From positions 3,167 to 67,166 of the forward strand of contig DAOTHY010000005.1 in NCBI GenBank assembly GCA_035447925.1: DNA of 64,000 bases, given 5' to 3'. This document shows, in pieces, positions 8,203 through 17,144 of this stretch. The DNA comes from JASUTC01 sp035447925. GTDB taxonomy: Bacteria > Thermotogota > Thermotogae > MWEM01. The notes under the pieces were generated by a model. That model worked only from the letters and a program-made list of their open reading frames with translations, did not search any database and was not told where the DNA came from. A program made the translations under genes and the position numbers. How positions within the stretch are numbered: position 1 is the first letter of the stretch; each line of letters starts with the position of its first letter.

Positions 8203-9219
8203 ATGACAAAAGAAATGTATCCTGAGTTTTCTCTGGATTTTGTTCGTGTAACAGAAGCAGCCGCTCTGATGAGCAGCCGTTATTTGGGCTTTGGGGATAA
8301 AGAAGCGGTAGACGGTGCCGCAGTAGATGCCATGAGGGGCATGTTGGATTACATAGATATTAAAGGAACAGTCATTATTGGCGAAGGGGAAAAAGACGAA
8401 GCCCCCATGCTTTTTAGCGGTGAAAAAGTCGGGAGTTATATTGAAGATGCCCCCGAAATGGATATCGCCGTTGATCCCATTGACGGGACTCGGCTGGTTG
8501 CCTATGGTCTTCCGAATGGCATTGCGGTTATGGCAGCTGCGGAACATGGACAGATGGCATCATTACCCACATTTTACTGCAATAAATTGGCAGTCGGTCC
8601 TGAATTAAAAGGGCGATTGGATATCAACGCTCCAATAAGGGAAAATCTAAAAGTGGCAGCAGCGGTTCTGAACGTTGAAGTGAGTGAAATAACAGTGGTG
8701 ATCTTAAACAGGGATCGCCATAAAGAGATCATAGATGAAATAAAAAAATCCGGGGCCCGTATTAAATTGATCAGCGATGGAGATATTGCAGGATCAATAG
8801 CCACAGCAACACCGGAAAGCGGTGTGAATATCTACATCGGAATTGGTGGCTCTCCCGAAGGGGTATTGGCCGCAGCGGCTTTAAGAACACTTGGCGGTGA
8901 GTTACAAGTCAAACTTTGGGCTCAGAGAGAAGAGGAAAAGCAACAGCTGACCGAAGAGGGTTGGGATTTTGAAAAAGTATATCGTACCCAGGACTTAGTG
9001 GGCGGAGAACATGTCATTTTTGCCGCTACCGGAGTAACAAAAGGCGATTTTCTCAACGGTGTCCGATTTGTCCACGGAAAAGCCATAACGGAATCCATCG
9101 CCATGAGAATGCCCAGCGCCACAGTTCGATACATAACGACGCATCATGATTTGAAAAAAAAGACCATTCGGCTCAAATCGTCCAGCGGTGATGAAAAATA
9201 TATCGATATCCTGCATTAG
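8203..9219 (+). CDS. glpX: Class II fructose-1,6-bisphosphatase GlpX
   Basis: A 338-residue metal-dependent phosphatase that hydrolyses fructose-1,6-bisphosphate to fructose-6-phosphate in gluconeogenesis. Signature motifs: IIGEGEKDEAPML (metal-binding acidic loop, about 58-70), DIAVDPIDGT (about 86-95) and SDGDIAGSI (about 190-198). Length is typical (about 320-340). ATG 8203 follows GGGGAGG. Its position after the GH57 branching enzyme suits gluconeogenic flux to storage glucan. A terminator follows at 9248-9277. Confidence 0.95.
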   Translation: MTKEMYPEFSLDFVRVTEAAALMSSRYLGFGDKEAVDGAAVDAMRGMLDYIDIKGTVIIGEGEKDEAPMLFSGEKVGSYIEDAPEMDIAVDPIDGTRLVAYGLPNGIAVMAAAEHGQMASLPTFYCNKLAVGPELKGRLDINAPIRENLKVAAAVLNVEVSEITVVILNRDRHKEIIDEIKKSGARIKLISDGDIAGSIATATPESGVNIYIGIGGSPEGVLAAAALRTLGGELQVKLWAQREEEKQQLTEEGWDFEKVYRTQDLVGGEHVIFAATGVTKGDFLNGVRFVHGKAITESIAMRMPSATVRYITTHHDLKKKTIRLKSSSGDEKYIDILH

Positions 9220-9247
9220 AATAATGGATCAGCAGCAAAAGAGAAGA

Positions 9248-9277
9248 GGGTGGTTTGCGAAAAGCCACCTTTTTTTT
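9248..9277 (+). terminator. Rho-independent terminator after glpX
   Basis: Stem GGTGG/CCACC (extended by TTT/AAA pairs) followed by eight T. Confidence 0.88.
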
Positions 9278-9341
9278 GATATACAGGGAATTGGTTCAGA
9301 ACAAATAGGTGACTGAGCGGTAGCTTAGGAGGAAGCTTTTC

Positions 9342-10088
9342 ATGAATGACTTTTGGATATTTATTGTTGTTGGGTTTCTGGCTCAAATAGTGGATGGGGC
9401 GCTTGGTATGGCTTACGGTGTGACATCAAATTCCATGCTTTTGGGTCTTGGAGTTTCTCCGGCTATTTCCAGTGCCAGTGTTCATTTTGCGGAAATTTTC
9501 ACAACCTTGATTTCAGGGATTTCACATTTGAAATTGGGAAATGTTGATCAAGCCTTGTTTAAAAAATTAGTGATTCCGGGAATTATTGGAGGAATAATAG
9601 GGGCCTATCTTCTGATACAAATTCCATCATCGGTTATTAAACCCATCATCGGGATTTATTTAGGTTTGATGGGGGTCAGGATCCTGATGAAAGCCTTTTC
9701 TTCAATGGAAAAGTCACGAGAGTATTTTGTGAAAAACCGCTTTTTCTACCTTTTGGGTCTAATGGGAGGTTTTTTCGATGCCATGGGTGGCGGGGGGTGG
9801 GGTCCCATTGTCACAACAACGCTTGTGGCCGATGGTAAAAATCCCCGCCAAACTATCGGGAGTGTTAATGCTTCAGAGTTTTTTGTGACGGTTGCGGAAG
9901 TCATGGCGTTTTTAACCCTCATTTCTCAATTCAACTGGTTTGTGATTGGGGGACTGATCATTGGCGGCGGTTGTGCTGCTCCTGTTGCGGCGTTAATCAC
10001 AAAAAGATTAAAATTCAAAGCCCTCATGCTGATTTTGGGAACTGTGATTATCGGCTTAAGTATCCGAACGGTCATTCTGTCCTTTTAA
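9342..10088 (+). CDS. TauE/SafE family membrane transporter
   Basis: A 248-residue integral membrane protein of the TauE/SafE (DUF81) family, which exports or takes up small anions such as sulfite, sulfoacetate or other organosulfonates. About seven to eight hydrophobic segments are visible. The two family halves show the characteristic motif QIVDGALGMAYGV near the N-terminus and GGFFDAMGGGGWGPI near residue 140. ATG 9342 is preceded by AGGAGGA. The gene stands alone between the glpX terminator and a convergent reductase. The substrate cannot be read from sequence. Confidence 0.88.
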   Translation: MNDFWIFIVVGFLAQIVDGALGMAYGVTSNSMLLGLGVSPAISSASVHFAEIFTTLISGISHLKLGNVDQALFKKLVIPGIIGGIIGAYLLIQIPSSVIKPIIGIYLGLMGVRILMKAFSSMEKSREYFVKNRFFYLLGLMGGFFDAMGGGGWGPIVTTTLVADGKNPRQTIGSVNASEFFVTVAEVMAFLTLISQFNWFVIGGLIIGGGCAAPVAALITKRLKFKALMLILGTVIIGLSIRTVILSF

Positions 10089-10096
10089 GGAGAAAT

Positions 10097-10118
10097 GGGT
10101 GGAAGCACTACCCACCCA
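10097..10118. terminator. Hairpin between convergent genes
   Basis: GGGTGG/CCACCC stem around AAGCACTA, lying between the TauE-like gene (+) and the aldo/keto reductase (-). There is no clear T-run on either side, so it is a possible but weak bidirectional terminator. Confidence 0.4.
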
Positions 10119-10168
10119 AGATTGAGTTGTATTTATCTCTTGCGGATGAACGGTTAAAAACTCAAAGA

Positions 10169-11311
10169 TTAAGCAGTAAAGTAAGCATGAACCCTTTTCA
10201 GTTCCTGTATGATGGGGATATTTTGTGGACAAAGGGATTCACACAAACCGCATTCAACACATTGAGCGGCATCATGTTGACTTTTTATCAAGAAATCCTT
10301 GTACTGATTAGCATACTTTTCCTTATCTTGGTACATATGTGCCTTATTATAGAGGTCAAATATCATTGAGATACTTATCTTTTGAGGACATCCGTTGCAA
10401 TAATCGCATCCTGTACATTTGATTTTGATTTTTTCCATGTATAATTTCCTGACCTTTTCTACCAAAGCGAGTTCTGATTCATTTAAAACACCGGCTTTTG
10501 CACGATTAAAGATGTTGATGTTTTCCTCGAGTTGCTCCATGGTGCTGACGCCACTGAGAATCACATTCACCTCTTCAAAGTTATAAAGCCATGAAAAGGA
10601 CCATTCCACAGGATTTCTTTTGAGTGGGGCACTGTTCCAAAGTTCAATGATATCTGGTGAAGGTACCCTTGCCAAACTTCCTCCCCTTAAAGGTTCCATA
10701 ATCACCACGGGAATATCTTTCGAATAGGCATATTTCAAGCCCTTTAAACCAGCTTGATATTCTTGATCGAAAAAATTAAGCTGAATTTGACACATTTCCC
10801 AATCGTGATAATCAATAATCCCTTTAAAAGTATCAAAATTATCGTGAAAGGAAAAGCCGGCGAATCTGATTTTCCCCTTTTTTTTCATTTCCTCCAGAAA
10901 GCCCGTTGCATTTAGTTCTTTCATCATTTCCCATCTTTCCTTGCTCATGGCGTGAAGAAGGTAGAAGTCGACGTGATCGGTTTGAAGCCTTTCCAGTTGT
11001 TCATCCAGATATTTTTCAAAATCGGCATAGGCTTTAATCAACCAGACAGGGGACTTGGTAGCAAGTTTTGTTCTCTTTCGATATCCGTCTTTCAGCGCCT
11101 TTCCAACCACAATTTCACTTTTCCCGTTGTGATATGGGTATGCCGTGTCGATATAAGTAACACCGTTATCTATGGCATATCTGATCATTTTTATTGCTTC
11201 TTGTTCATCAATGTCCTCCGGTTTTGCCGTTTCCATAAGCGGTAATCTCATACATCCCAGTCCAAAACAAGATGTTTCTATACCCAATTTTTTAAATTGT
11301 CTTTTATGCAT
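10169..11311 (-). CDS. Aldo/keto reductase with C-terminal ferredoxin domain
   Basis: A 380-residue fusion. Residues 1-280 are an aldo/keto reductase barrel with the catalytic set visible: Asp and Tyr in DTAYPYHNG (about 55-63), Lys in LATKSP and His in YLLHAM. The NADPH region is present as ILSGVSTMEQL. The C-terminal 95 residues hold two [4Fe-4S] cysteine clusters (CTGCDYCNGCP and CVECGLCESLCP). Such fusions are common in anaerobes and probably exchange electrons with ferredoxin-type partners; the natural substrate is unknown. The start is the ATG at 11311 after the SD GAGGTGATT; the in-frame GTG three codons upstream is part of the SD. It faces rex divergently. Confidence 0.9.
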   Translation of the reverse strand: MHKRQFKKLGIETSCFGLGCMRLPLMETAKPEDIDEQEAIKMIRYAIDNGVTYIDTAYPYHNGKSEIVVGKALKDGYRKRTKLATKSPVWLIKAYADFEKYLDEQLERLQTDHVDFYLLHAMSKERWEMMKELNATGFLEEMKKKGKIRFAGFSFHDNFDTFKGIIDYHDWEMCQIQLNFFDQEYQAGLKGLKYAYSKDIPVVIMEPLRGGSLARVPSPDIIELWNSAPLKRNPVEWSFSWLYNFEEVNVILSGVSTMEQLEENINIFNRAKAGVLNESELALVEKVRKLYMEKIKIKCTGCDYCNGCPQKISISMIFDLYNKAHMYQDKEKYANQYKDFLIKSQHDAAQCVECGLCESLCPQNIPIIQELKRVHAYFTA

Positions 11312-11398
11312 CGCAATCACCTCACCCCTATTTTACACAAAACAGGAGATTATTCCAAAACCGAAATAAAATAATCTCTCTTTTCCGGTCTTATGTGT

Positions 11399-11404
11399 TA
11401 TAAT
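11399..11404 (+). promoter_or_regulatory. -10 element of the rex promoter
   Basis: TATAAT at 11399-11404, directly upstream of the Rex operator. No good -35 hexamer was seen at 17 bp, so the promoter may be weak or need activation. Confidence 0.6.
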
Positions 11405-11409
11405 CCTCA

Positions 11410-11427
11410 TTGTGAAATTTACCACAA
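11410..11427 (+). promoter_or_regulatory. Rex operator (ROP site) upstream of rex
   Basis: TTGTGAAATTTACCACAA matches the Rex consensus TTGTGAANNNNTTCACAA at most positions, with both TTGTG and CACAA arms intact. It sits 5 bp after the -10 hexamer, over the predicted transcription start. Bound Rex would therefore block its own promoter, and NADH would relieve the block. Confidence 0.85.
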
Positions 11428-11443
11428 AGAGGTGAACATCCAA

Positions 11444-12076
11444 ATGATTGAGAAGATACCCAAGCCGGTGGCCAGACGATTGGCCATTTATTATAGATTG
11501 TTGAAAGAATATTCAAAATTGGGGCTGAGTACCATTTCTTCATCTTCCATGGGAGAACGACTTAATCTGAAGTCTAGTCAGATCAGAAAAGACTTATCTT
11601 ATTTTGGCGGGTTTGGGAAACGAGGTACAGGGTATAAAGTGATGGAGTTGATGAAAAGTATCGAAAGGATTCTGGGCATAGATCAAGCGTGGCATATTTT
11701 AATTATCGGTGCCGGAAAAATCGGAATGGCTTTGGTCAATTATTCCGGACTGTCGCAGGATGGTTTCGTCGTAAAAGCCATCGTTGATGCCGATAAGGAT
11801 AAGATTGGAACCCTGATTGACACGCAACTTGTGGTAGAAGATGTTAGAAAGATGGGTCAAATTATCCAAGAGAAAAAGATAGACATCGGTGTTTTATGTG
11901 TCCCGCCCGATGTGGCCCAAAAAACGATTAACGAAGCTTTGAAATGTGGAATAAAGGGAATCATCAATTTTGTTCCCAAACGATTAGAAGTTCCGGAAGA
12001 TGTGATGGTTGAAGATGTTCAAATATCCCTCTCCTTTAAGGCTCTCTCCTTTCGTATGGTCCATAATGGAAAATAG
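11444..12076 (+). CDS. rex: Redox-sensing transcriptional repressor Rex
   Basis: A 210-residue NADH/NAD+ sensor that represses fermentation and NADH-reoxidation genes when NADH is low. The N-terminal winged helix (about 1-80) has RRLAIYYRLLKEY and the recognition stretch SSQIRKDLSYFGGFGKRGTG. The Rossmann domain begins with the NAD(H) loop IIGAGKIGMAL (about 88-98) and ends with the domain-swapped helix containing SFKALSFRM. ATG 11444 with SD GAGGTGA is preferred over upstream starts that would read through the operator. The operator at 11410-11427 implies autoregulation. Confidence 0.95.
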   Translation: MIEKIPKPVARRLAIYYRLLKEYSKLGLSTISSSSMGERLNLKSSQIRKDLSYFGGFGKRGTGYKVMELMKSIERILGIDQAWHILIIGAGKIGMALVNYSGLSQDGFVVKAIVDADKDKIGTLIDTQLVVEDVRKMGQIIQEKKIDIGVLCVPPDVAQKTINEALKCGIKGIINFVPKRLEVPEDVMVEDVQISLSFKALSFRMVHNGK

Positions 12077-12081
12077 AAACG

Positions 12082-12117
12082 ATTTCTGCTTTCTTCATGA
12101 TATAATCGGGCAGAAAT
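12082..12117 (+). promoter_or_regulatory. proS promoter -10 inside an inverted repeat
   Basis: A perfect 8-bp inverted repeat ATTTCTGC (12082-12089) and GCAGAAAT (12110-12117) flanks the hexamer TATAAT (12101-12106). It may be an operator, or the arms may end the rex transcript. No clear -35 and no T-box features were found. Confidence 0.45.
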
Positions 12118-12142
12118 TCTAACTTCTTCAGAGGTGACTGTT

Positions 12143-13882
12143 ATGAGATTTTCAAAGTTATACGCTCCCACGTTAAAAGAGGCGCCATCGGATTCTGATC
12201 TGGTCAGTTATGAATACCTGGTAAGAGGCGGATTTATCAGAAAAGTGGCCGCAGGCATTTTTACCTATCTGCCCCTTGGTAATACCGTTCTTCAAAAAAT
12301 TACCAAAATTGTTCGAGAAGAGATGGACCATGCCGGGTGTCAGGAATTATTGATGCCCATTGCGCAACCTGCCAATATTTGGAAAGAATCAGGTCGATGG
12401 GATGATTACGGACCTGAAATGATGAAATTGCAAGACCGTCACAACCGGTCTTTTACCCTTGGACCAACACATGAGGAAATGATAACCGTTACTGTTAAAA
12501 ATGAATTGGTGAGTTATAAAGAGCTTCCAAAAAACCTCTATCAAATCAATACCAAATACAGAGATGAAATCCGCCCCAGATTTGGCCTTCTGAGAGCCAG
12601 AGAGTTTATCATGAAAGATGCTTACAGCTTTCACACGGACGAAGCCTCTTTGGATGAAGTCTATCAGCAGATGTACCAGGCTTACGAAAGAATTCTGGAA
12701 AGAATGGGACTGGATTATATGGCGGTCGAAGCAGACTCCGGTGCCATCGGTGGAAGCGATACGCATGAGTTTGTTATTCTGGCTGAAAACGGCGAATCCC
12801 CATTACTCACATGTAAAGCATGCGGATATCGTGCAACGGATGAGAGAGCCCAGTATCAAGCTCAATACGATTATCCTGATGAAGTATTAGTCGACATCGA
12901 AGAAGTCAGCACACCTGACCAGAAGACCATTGAACAGATTTCTGCTTTTCTGAAAGTTGAAAAACAAAGAATCGTCAAATCTCTCCTTTTTAAAGGGAAA
13001 ACAGGATACATTCTGGCATTGATTCGAGGGGATTTGGAAATCAATCTGGCTAAGTTGAAAGCCATCGTGAACGACCAAACATTGGAGTTAGCACAACCGG
13101 ATGATGTACTAAAGGAGTTTTCAACCCCTATCGGTTTCATTGGACCTGTTGGACTTGAAAAAGAGGGATTGAAAATCATTGCGGATCTAAGCGTTAAGGG
13201 ATTGAAAAACTTTGTCACCGGGGCTATGAAATGGGATAAACATTTCATCAATGCCAATGTAGATCGAGATTTTCATGTGGATAGTTGGCAGGATATCAAA
13301 ATGGTTACGAAGGGGGATGCTTGCCCCAATTGTTCGAACCCCTTGGAGGAAACACGGGGAATAGAAATGGGTCAAGTTTTCAAGTTGGGTCAAAAATATT
13401 CAAAATCCCTAGATGCGAATTTTACCGATGAAGAAGGAAATAAGTGGCCCTTTTTCATGGGTTGTTATGGCTGGGGCATTTCAAGAAGTATAGCCGGAGT
13501 TGTAGAACAGCTTCATGATGAAAACGGAATCCTATGGCCTCTGTCATTAGCCCCCTATCATATCATCATCACCTTGATTAACCCCAAGGATACGGCTCAA
13601 ACTCAAGCTGCCGAAGCGATTTATCAGTTGCTGAGAAAATCAGGCGAAGAAGTTTTGTTGGACGACAGAGAAAATTCTCCGGGATCAAAATTCAAGGATG
13701 CCGATCTGATCGGAATTCCCATCCGAATAACAATTGGCAAAGGCATTCAAAATGCCAAGGTTGAATTGAAATTAAGAAACCATTCTCAAAAACAAGAGAT
13801 TTGCATATCGGAAGGTTTTGATCTGCTCTTGCAGGAGATCATGAAGGCAAAAGCGTCATATGACCCAAGAAAACGAGTATAA
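12143..13882 (+). CDS. proS: Prolyl-tRNA synthetase, bacterial type with editing domain
   Basis: A 579-residue class II aminoacyl-tRNA synthetase that charges tRNA-Pro in the cytoplasm. The catalytic core has LGPTHEE (about 107), motif 2 RPRFGLLRAREFIMKDAYSF (about 140-160) and motif 3 CYGWGISRSIAGVVEQ (about 440). Between them lies the YbaK-like insertion (about 220-380), which hydrolyses mischarged Ala-tRNA-Pro. The C-terminal anticodon-binding domain follows (DDRENSPGSKFKDADLIGIP). I chose ATG 12143; the upstream GTG is inside the SD GAGGTGA. The next gene starts 23 bp before this stop. Confidence 0.97.
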   Translation: MRFSKLYAPTLKEAPSDSDLVSYEYLVRGGFIRKVAAGIFTYLPLGNTVLQKITKIVREEMDHAGCQELLMPIAQPANIWKESGRWDDYGPEMMKLQDRHNRSFTLGPTHEEMITVTVKNELVSYKELPKNLYQINTKYRDEIRPRFGLLRAREFIMKDAYSFHTDEASLDEVYQQMYQAYERILERMGLDYMAVEADSGAIGGSDTHEFVILAENGESPLLTCKACGYRATDERAQYQAQYDYPDEVLVDIEEVSTPDQKTIEQISAFLKVEKQRIVKSLLFKGKTGYILALIRGDLEINLAKLKAIVNDQTLELAQPDDVLKEFSTPIGFIGPVGLEKEGLKIIADLSVKGLKNFVTGAMKWDKHFINANVDRDFHVDSWQDIKMVTKGDACPNCSNPLEETRGIEMGQVFKLGQKYSKSLDANFTDEEGNKWPFFMGCYGWGISRSIAGVVEQLHDENGILWPLSLAPYHIIITLINPKDTAQTQAAEAIYQLLRKSGEEVLLDDRENSPGSKFKDADLIGIPIRITIGKGIQNAKVELKLRNHSQKQEICISEGFDLLLQEIMKAKASYDPRKRV

Positions 13883-14543
13883 TCAAGACATGAAAAATCA
13901 TACCCCCCCTCATTTTTCTTATTTGTGTAAAGCCACCAAAACGGGGGTTTTGCGTTTTTTGTCTCACAGAGAATGGATTACAGCAACAGAACGGACCATG
14001 AGAAGGGCATCGTTTCCGATATGGTTTACGTTAGGCTTTCACCCAAAACCTAAATTGACTTTTTCAAGGGCGCTGCCTACTGGCTTGATTTCGCAAGCAA
14101 CTTATTTTGTTGTTCGTTTAACAGTTGAATACCATTCAACTGCCGATTTGATCAGCCGATTTAATGCATCATCAACGAACGGACTTAAAATAAAAGGTAT
14201 GTGGCTTTTGAACCCAGGAGAAAAATTCAACCAATATTTAGATCTTTGGTCATTCCGGTTAATCATTAAAGATCAACTAACAGCAGAAAAAGAACTCATT
14301 CTTCAACGTTTGATTGAGAATAGTGCGTTGGAAACGAAGTGTGTGGTTCTTGATAAATCCTTTTTTATGATAGAATATAAAACAGTGGAAAAAAAATGGT
14401 TGGATTACAGAGATATCTTGCAAAGTCTTTACAACGAAAGGTTCCCAAGATTATTCTATTTGCCCTTACTGAGGGAGGTCTATTGTAATCGTGATACCTG
14501 TGTTCCCGTGAGTAACTTGTTTGAACTGCGTGGGAGGCAATGA
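13860..14543 (+). CDS. DUF2344 (TIGR03936) radical SAM-linked protein
   Basis: A 227-residue protein of the DUF2344 family. Recognisable features are the N-terminal KTGVLRFLSHREW, then RASFPIWFTLGFHPKPKLTF and ALPTGLISQATY. In many genomes this domain is fused to or encoded beside a B12-binding radical SAM protein (TIGR03960), but no such gene is present here. The biochemical role is unknown; a link to RNA modification has been guessed from neighbours in other genomes. Its ATG lies inside the end of proS, and the response regulator starts at its stop (ATGATG), so the three genes look co-transcribed. Confidence 0.8.
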   Translation: MTQENEYNQDMKNHTPPHFSYLCKATKTGVLRFLSHREWITATERTMRRASFPIWFTLGFHPKPKLTFSRALPTGLISQATYFVVRLTVEYHSTADLISRFNASSTNGLKIKGMWLLNPGEKFNQYLDLWSFRLIIKDQLTAEKELILQRLIENSALETKCVVLDKSFFMIEYKTVEKKWLDYRDILQSLYNERFPRLFYLPLLREVYCNRDTCVPVSNLFELRGRQ

Positions 14544-14917
14544 TGTCAAAAAAAGTATTGGTCGTTGATGATTCTCCTGTTTTGAGGAATATTATCGTGT
14601 TCAATTTAAAAAAAGCCGGTTATGAAATCCAACAAGCTGTGGATGGGGTGGATGGTTTAGAAAAAATGCGTGAATTCAAACCCGACATGGTCGTATTGGA
14701 CATCATGATGCCAAGGCTGGATGGTTTTGGTGTTTTGGAGGAAAAATCAAAGGATGAAGCCATCCATTCTATACCGGTTATGATATTAACCGCTAAAGGT
14801 GGCGAAGATGATAAAGACAAGGCTATTTCATTAGGTGCTTTAGGCGTATTAACCAAGCCGTTCAGTCCCAAACAGCTGATTTCTTCAGTAAAAGAGGTGA
14901 TTGGTGATGCCTCTTAA
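14543..14917 (+). CDS. Single-domain response regulator
   Basis: A 124-residue receiver domain with no output domain. The acidic pocket is VVDDS (about 7-11), the phosphoacceptor is Asp53 in VVLDIMMP, and the conserved Thr (LTAKGG) and Lys (LTKPFSP) are present. The second of two adjacent ATGs is chosen because it sits 5 bp from GGGAGG. It overlaps the PP2C phosphatase gene downstream by 11 bp, so it probably works with that phosphatase, as receivers do in partner-switching or CheY-like relays. The kinase is not adjacent. Confidence 0.92.
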   Translation: MSKKVLVVDDSPVLRNIIVFNLKKAGYEIQQAVDGVDGLEKMREFKPDMVVLDIMMPRLDGFGVLEEKSKDEAIHSIPVMILTAKGGEDDKDKAISLGALGVLTKPFSPKQLISSVKEVIGDAS

Positions 14918-16352
14918 AAAAAGGCTTGAAGAGCTGTTGAAAAGGATCGAACAGATCTCGGATGCAAATCATGAGACAGTTATTAATCAGGGAAATGAAT
15001 CGGATAATGGAGAAGAATACATTATTAAAGTGTTAGACCAAGGAATTGAAAGACTCGAAAACGAACTGGTAAATTACAAAAATCAGCTTGAAGAAAGTTC
15101 CATCATGTTAGAAACTCAATTAGAAGAAATTTCTAAGACATACGAAGAGCTGTCAACTTTGTACGAAGTGACAAAGATTTTATCCCATACCCTTGATCCC
15201 GTTTCAGTTGGAGAACGACTGATTGAATCCATCAGAAACTCCATTCCCGCTGAAGGGATTGGTATCTATTTTTCATATTTGGATGTAGAAGAGTTTTTTT
15301 ATTCGGTAAATCAGGAATCCACTTTGCAAAACACCCTGGAATATTGTAAAAATTTTGTGGAAGAGTATCTCTCAAAAGATTCCGTTAAGATTTTAATGTT
15401 GGATGGAGAAAAACTGAGAGAATTTGGCCTCTCTGACACCATTCGTTCGATGATCATTATCCCCATCAGCTCAACTGAAAAGTGCTATGGCGGAATCGTT
15501 CTTGCGAACAGAGAACTGGGAAGCATTTTTACAGCAGGGGACAGAAAATTATTGGAATCGATTGCCAATCAGATTCATTTTAGCATCGAAAACTTTATCT
15601 ACCTGGAAGAGAAAATTGAGCAGGAAAGATTACGAGAACAAATTAACATCGCCAAAGAAATCCAAAGAAGCCTGTTGCCCTCACAGATCATTCAGCCGGA
15701 AAGAACACAGATTGCAGCAAGTTTTTCACCTGCTGTAGAGGTTGCCGGGGATTATTACGATGTTTTTTTATTGAAGGAAAAGATCTTCTTAATTGTTGCC
15801 GATGTTTCCGGAAAAGGTATTCCAGCTTCGTTGTTAATGAGTTCCTTTCGTTCAGCGGTAAAAATCATGGTCCACGATTCTCACTCATTACCGGAATTGG
15901 TCTCGAAAGTGAATGATCACATCGCTCAAAATGATATCACAGACAGATTTGTGACTTCCATGTTTGTACTTTTAGATCAAAAAACAGGTGTTTTTAAGTA
16001 CTCAAACGCTGGACATGACCCGATTATTTTGTATCGAAAAGAACAAGACGAGTTTTTTGAAATCAGCAATGACGGCATTCCGATAGGCATTTTTGAAAAT
16101 CAAAGTTATGAAGAAGACTCTTTTTTACTCGAATCAGGAGATGTTTTCGTCATTTACACCGATGGGATTCCAGAAGCCAGAAATGAAAATAAGGAAGAAT
16201 TCGGCTTTTCAAGAATGAAAAAGGTGATTAAAGACAATCATGAACGAACAGCAGTGGAAATCAAAGATGCACTCTTGGAAGCCATGGAACGATTTGTTGC
16301 AAATGCAAAACAACACGACGATACAACTTTTATTGTTGTTAAATACATATAA
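14907..16352 (+). CDS. GAF-domain PP2C (SpoIIE-type) serine phosphatase
   Basis: A 481-residue cytosolic signalling phosphatase. It begins with a coiled coil (about 25-90, ERLENELVNYKNQLEESS), then a GAF-like sensory domain (about 95-240), and ends with a SpoIIE/RsbU-type PP2C domain (about 255-481). Metal-binding Asp residues are visible in AGDYYDVF, VADVSGKG, YTDGIPEA and the final QHDDTTFIVV. These enzymes usually dephosphorylate an anti-sigma-factor antagonist. It overlaps the response regulator, which is its likely controller. ATG 14907 lies 7 bp after GAGGTG. Confidence 0.92.
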   Translation: MPLKKRLEELLKRIEQISDANHETVINQGNESDNGEEYIIKVLDQGIERLENELVNYKNQLEESSIMLETQLEEISKTYEELSTLYEVTKILSHTLDPVSVGERLIESIRNSIPAEGIGIYFSYLDVEEFFYSVNQESTLQNTLEYCKNFVEEYLSKDSVKILMLDGEKLREFGLSDTIRSMIIIPISSTEKCYGGIVLANRELGSIFTAGDRKLLESIANQIHFSIENFIYLEEKIEQERLREQINIAKEIQRSLLPSQIIQPERTQIAASFSPAVEVAGDYYDVFLLKEKIFLIVADVSGKGIPASLLMSSFRSAVKIMVHDSHSLPELVSKVNDHIAQNDITDRFVTSMFVLLDQKTGVFKYSNAGHDPIILYRKEQDEFFEISNDGIPIGIFENQSYEEDSFLLESGDVFVIYTDGIPEARNENKEEFGFSRMKKVIKDNHERTAVEIKDALLEAMERFVANAKQHDDTTFIVVKYI

Positions 16353-16378
16353 ATTAAAAACCGAAGGAGGTTTTATCT

Positions 16379-17137
16379 TTGTCTGGACATAATAAATGGG
16401 CAAACATTAAGCATCGAAAAGGGGCTCAGGACAAAAAGCGTTCCGCTCTCTTCAACAAAATCATCAGGGAATTAACCGTTTCTGCAAGAGAAGGGGGTGG
16501 CGATCCGGATTCAAACCCCAGATTAAGGGTGGCAGTGGATAAGGCCAGGGATGCCAACATGCCAAAGGACACCATGGAAAAAGCCATTAAAAGAGGTACT
16601 GGAGAACTCGAAGGTGTAGAATATGTTGAAATTACCTACGAAGGCTATGGTTCTGCTGGCGTTGCCATGTTAGTCACAACTGTCTCAGATAATAAAAACA
16701 GGACAGCCCAAGAGGTTCGGCATGTTTTCAGTAAATACAACGGAAATATGGCAGAATCAGGTGCCGTGGCTTGGATATTTGAAAAAAAGGGTACGATGAC
16801 AGTGGATAAAGAGTTGATTGCAGATATGGATGAATTCATGATGACTGCCATTGAAACCGGTGCCGAAGACATCGATGACAGTGCAGATCCGGTTTCTGTA
16901 ACCACCGCACCTGAGGACATGATGCAAGTTGCAGATGCGCTTAAAGCAGCGGGATACACACCGAAGGACGTGGAATTTTCGTATCTTCCCAAAAACAGCG
17001 TAGCCGTAGAAGGAAGAGATGCGGAGAAGGTTTTAAATCTCATATCAAAATTGGAAGATCTGGATGATGTTCAAAATGTTTATGCCAATTTTGATATTGA
17101 CGATGCTGAAATGGAAAGGATCATGGAAACTCTTTAA
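16379..17137 (+). CDS. YebC/PmpR-family protein
   Basis: A 252-residue member of the YebC/TACO1 family, with the invariant start SGHNKWANIKHRKGAQDKKR and motifs GGGDPDSNPRLR and TYEGYGSAGVAMLV. Members have been described as DNA-binding regulators; recent work supports a role in helping ribosomes translate difficult sequences such as proline runs. The TTG start at 16379 has a perfect AAGGAGG 8 bp upstream. It follows the PP2C gene and precedes the PHP gene by 7 bp, so it is within the long co-directional run. Confidence 0.95.
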   Translation: MSGHNKWANIKHRKGAQDKKRSALFNKIIRELTVSAREGGGDPDSNPRLRVAVDKARDANMPKDTMEKAIKRGTGELEGVEYVEITYEGYGSAGVAMLVTTVSDNKNRTAQEVRHVFSKYNGNMAESGAVAWIFEKKGTMTVDKELIADMDEFMMTAIETGAEDIDDSADPVSVTTAPEDMMQVADALKAAGYTPKDVEFSYLPKNSVAVEGRDAEKVLNLISKLEDLDDVQNVYANFDIDDAEMERIMETL

Positions 17138-17144
17138 GGATTCA

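Noticed and set aside
12077..12142. T-box leader before proS
   Set aside because: No T-box AGGGTGG element, and the leader is too short.
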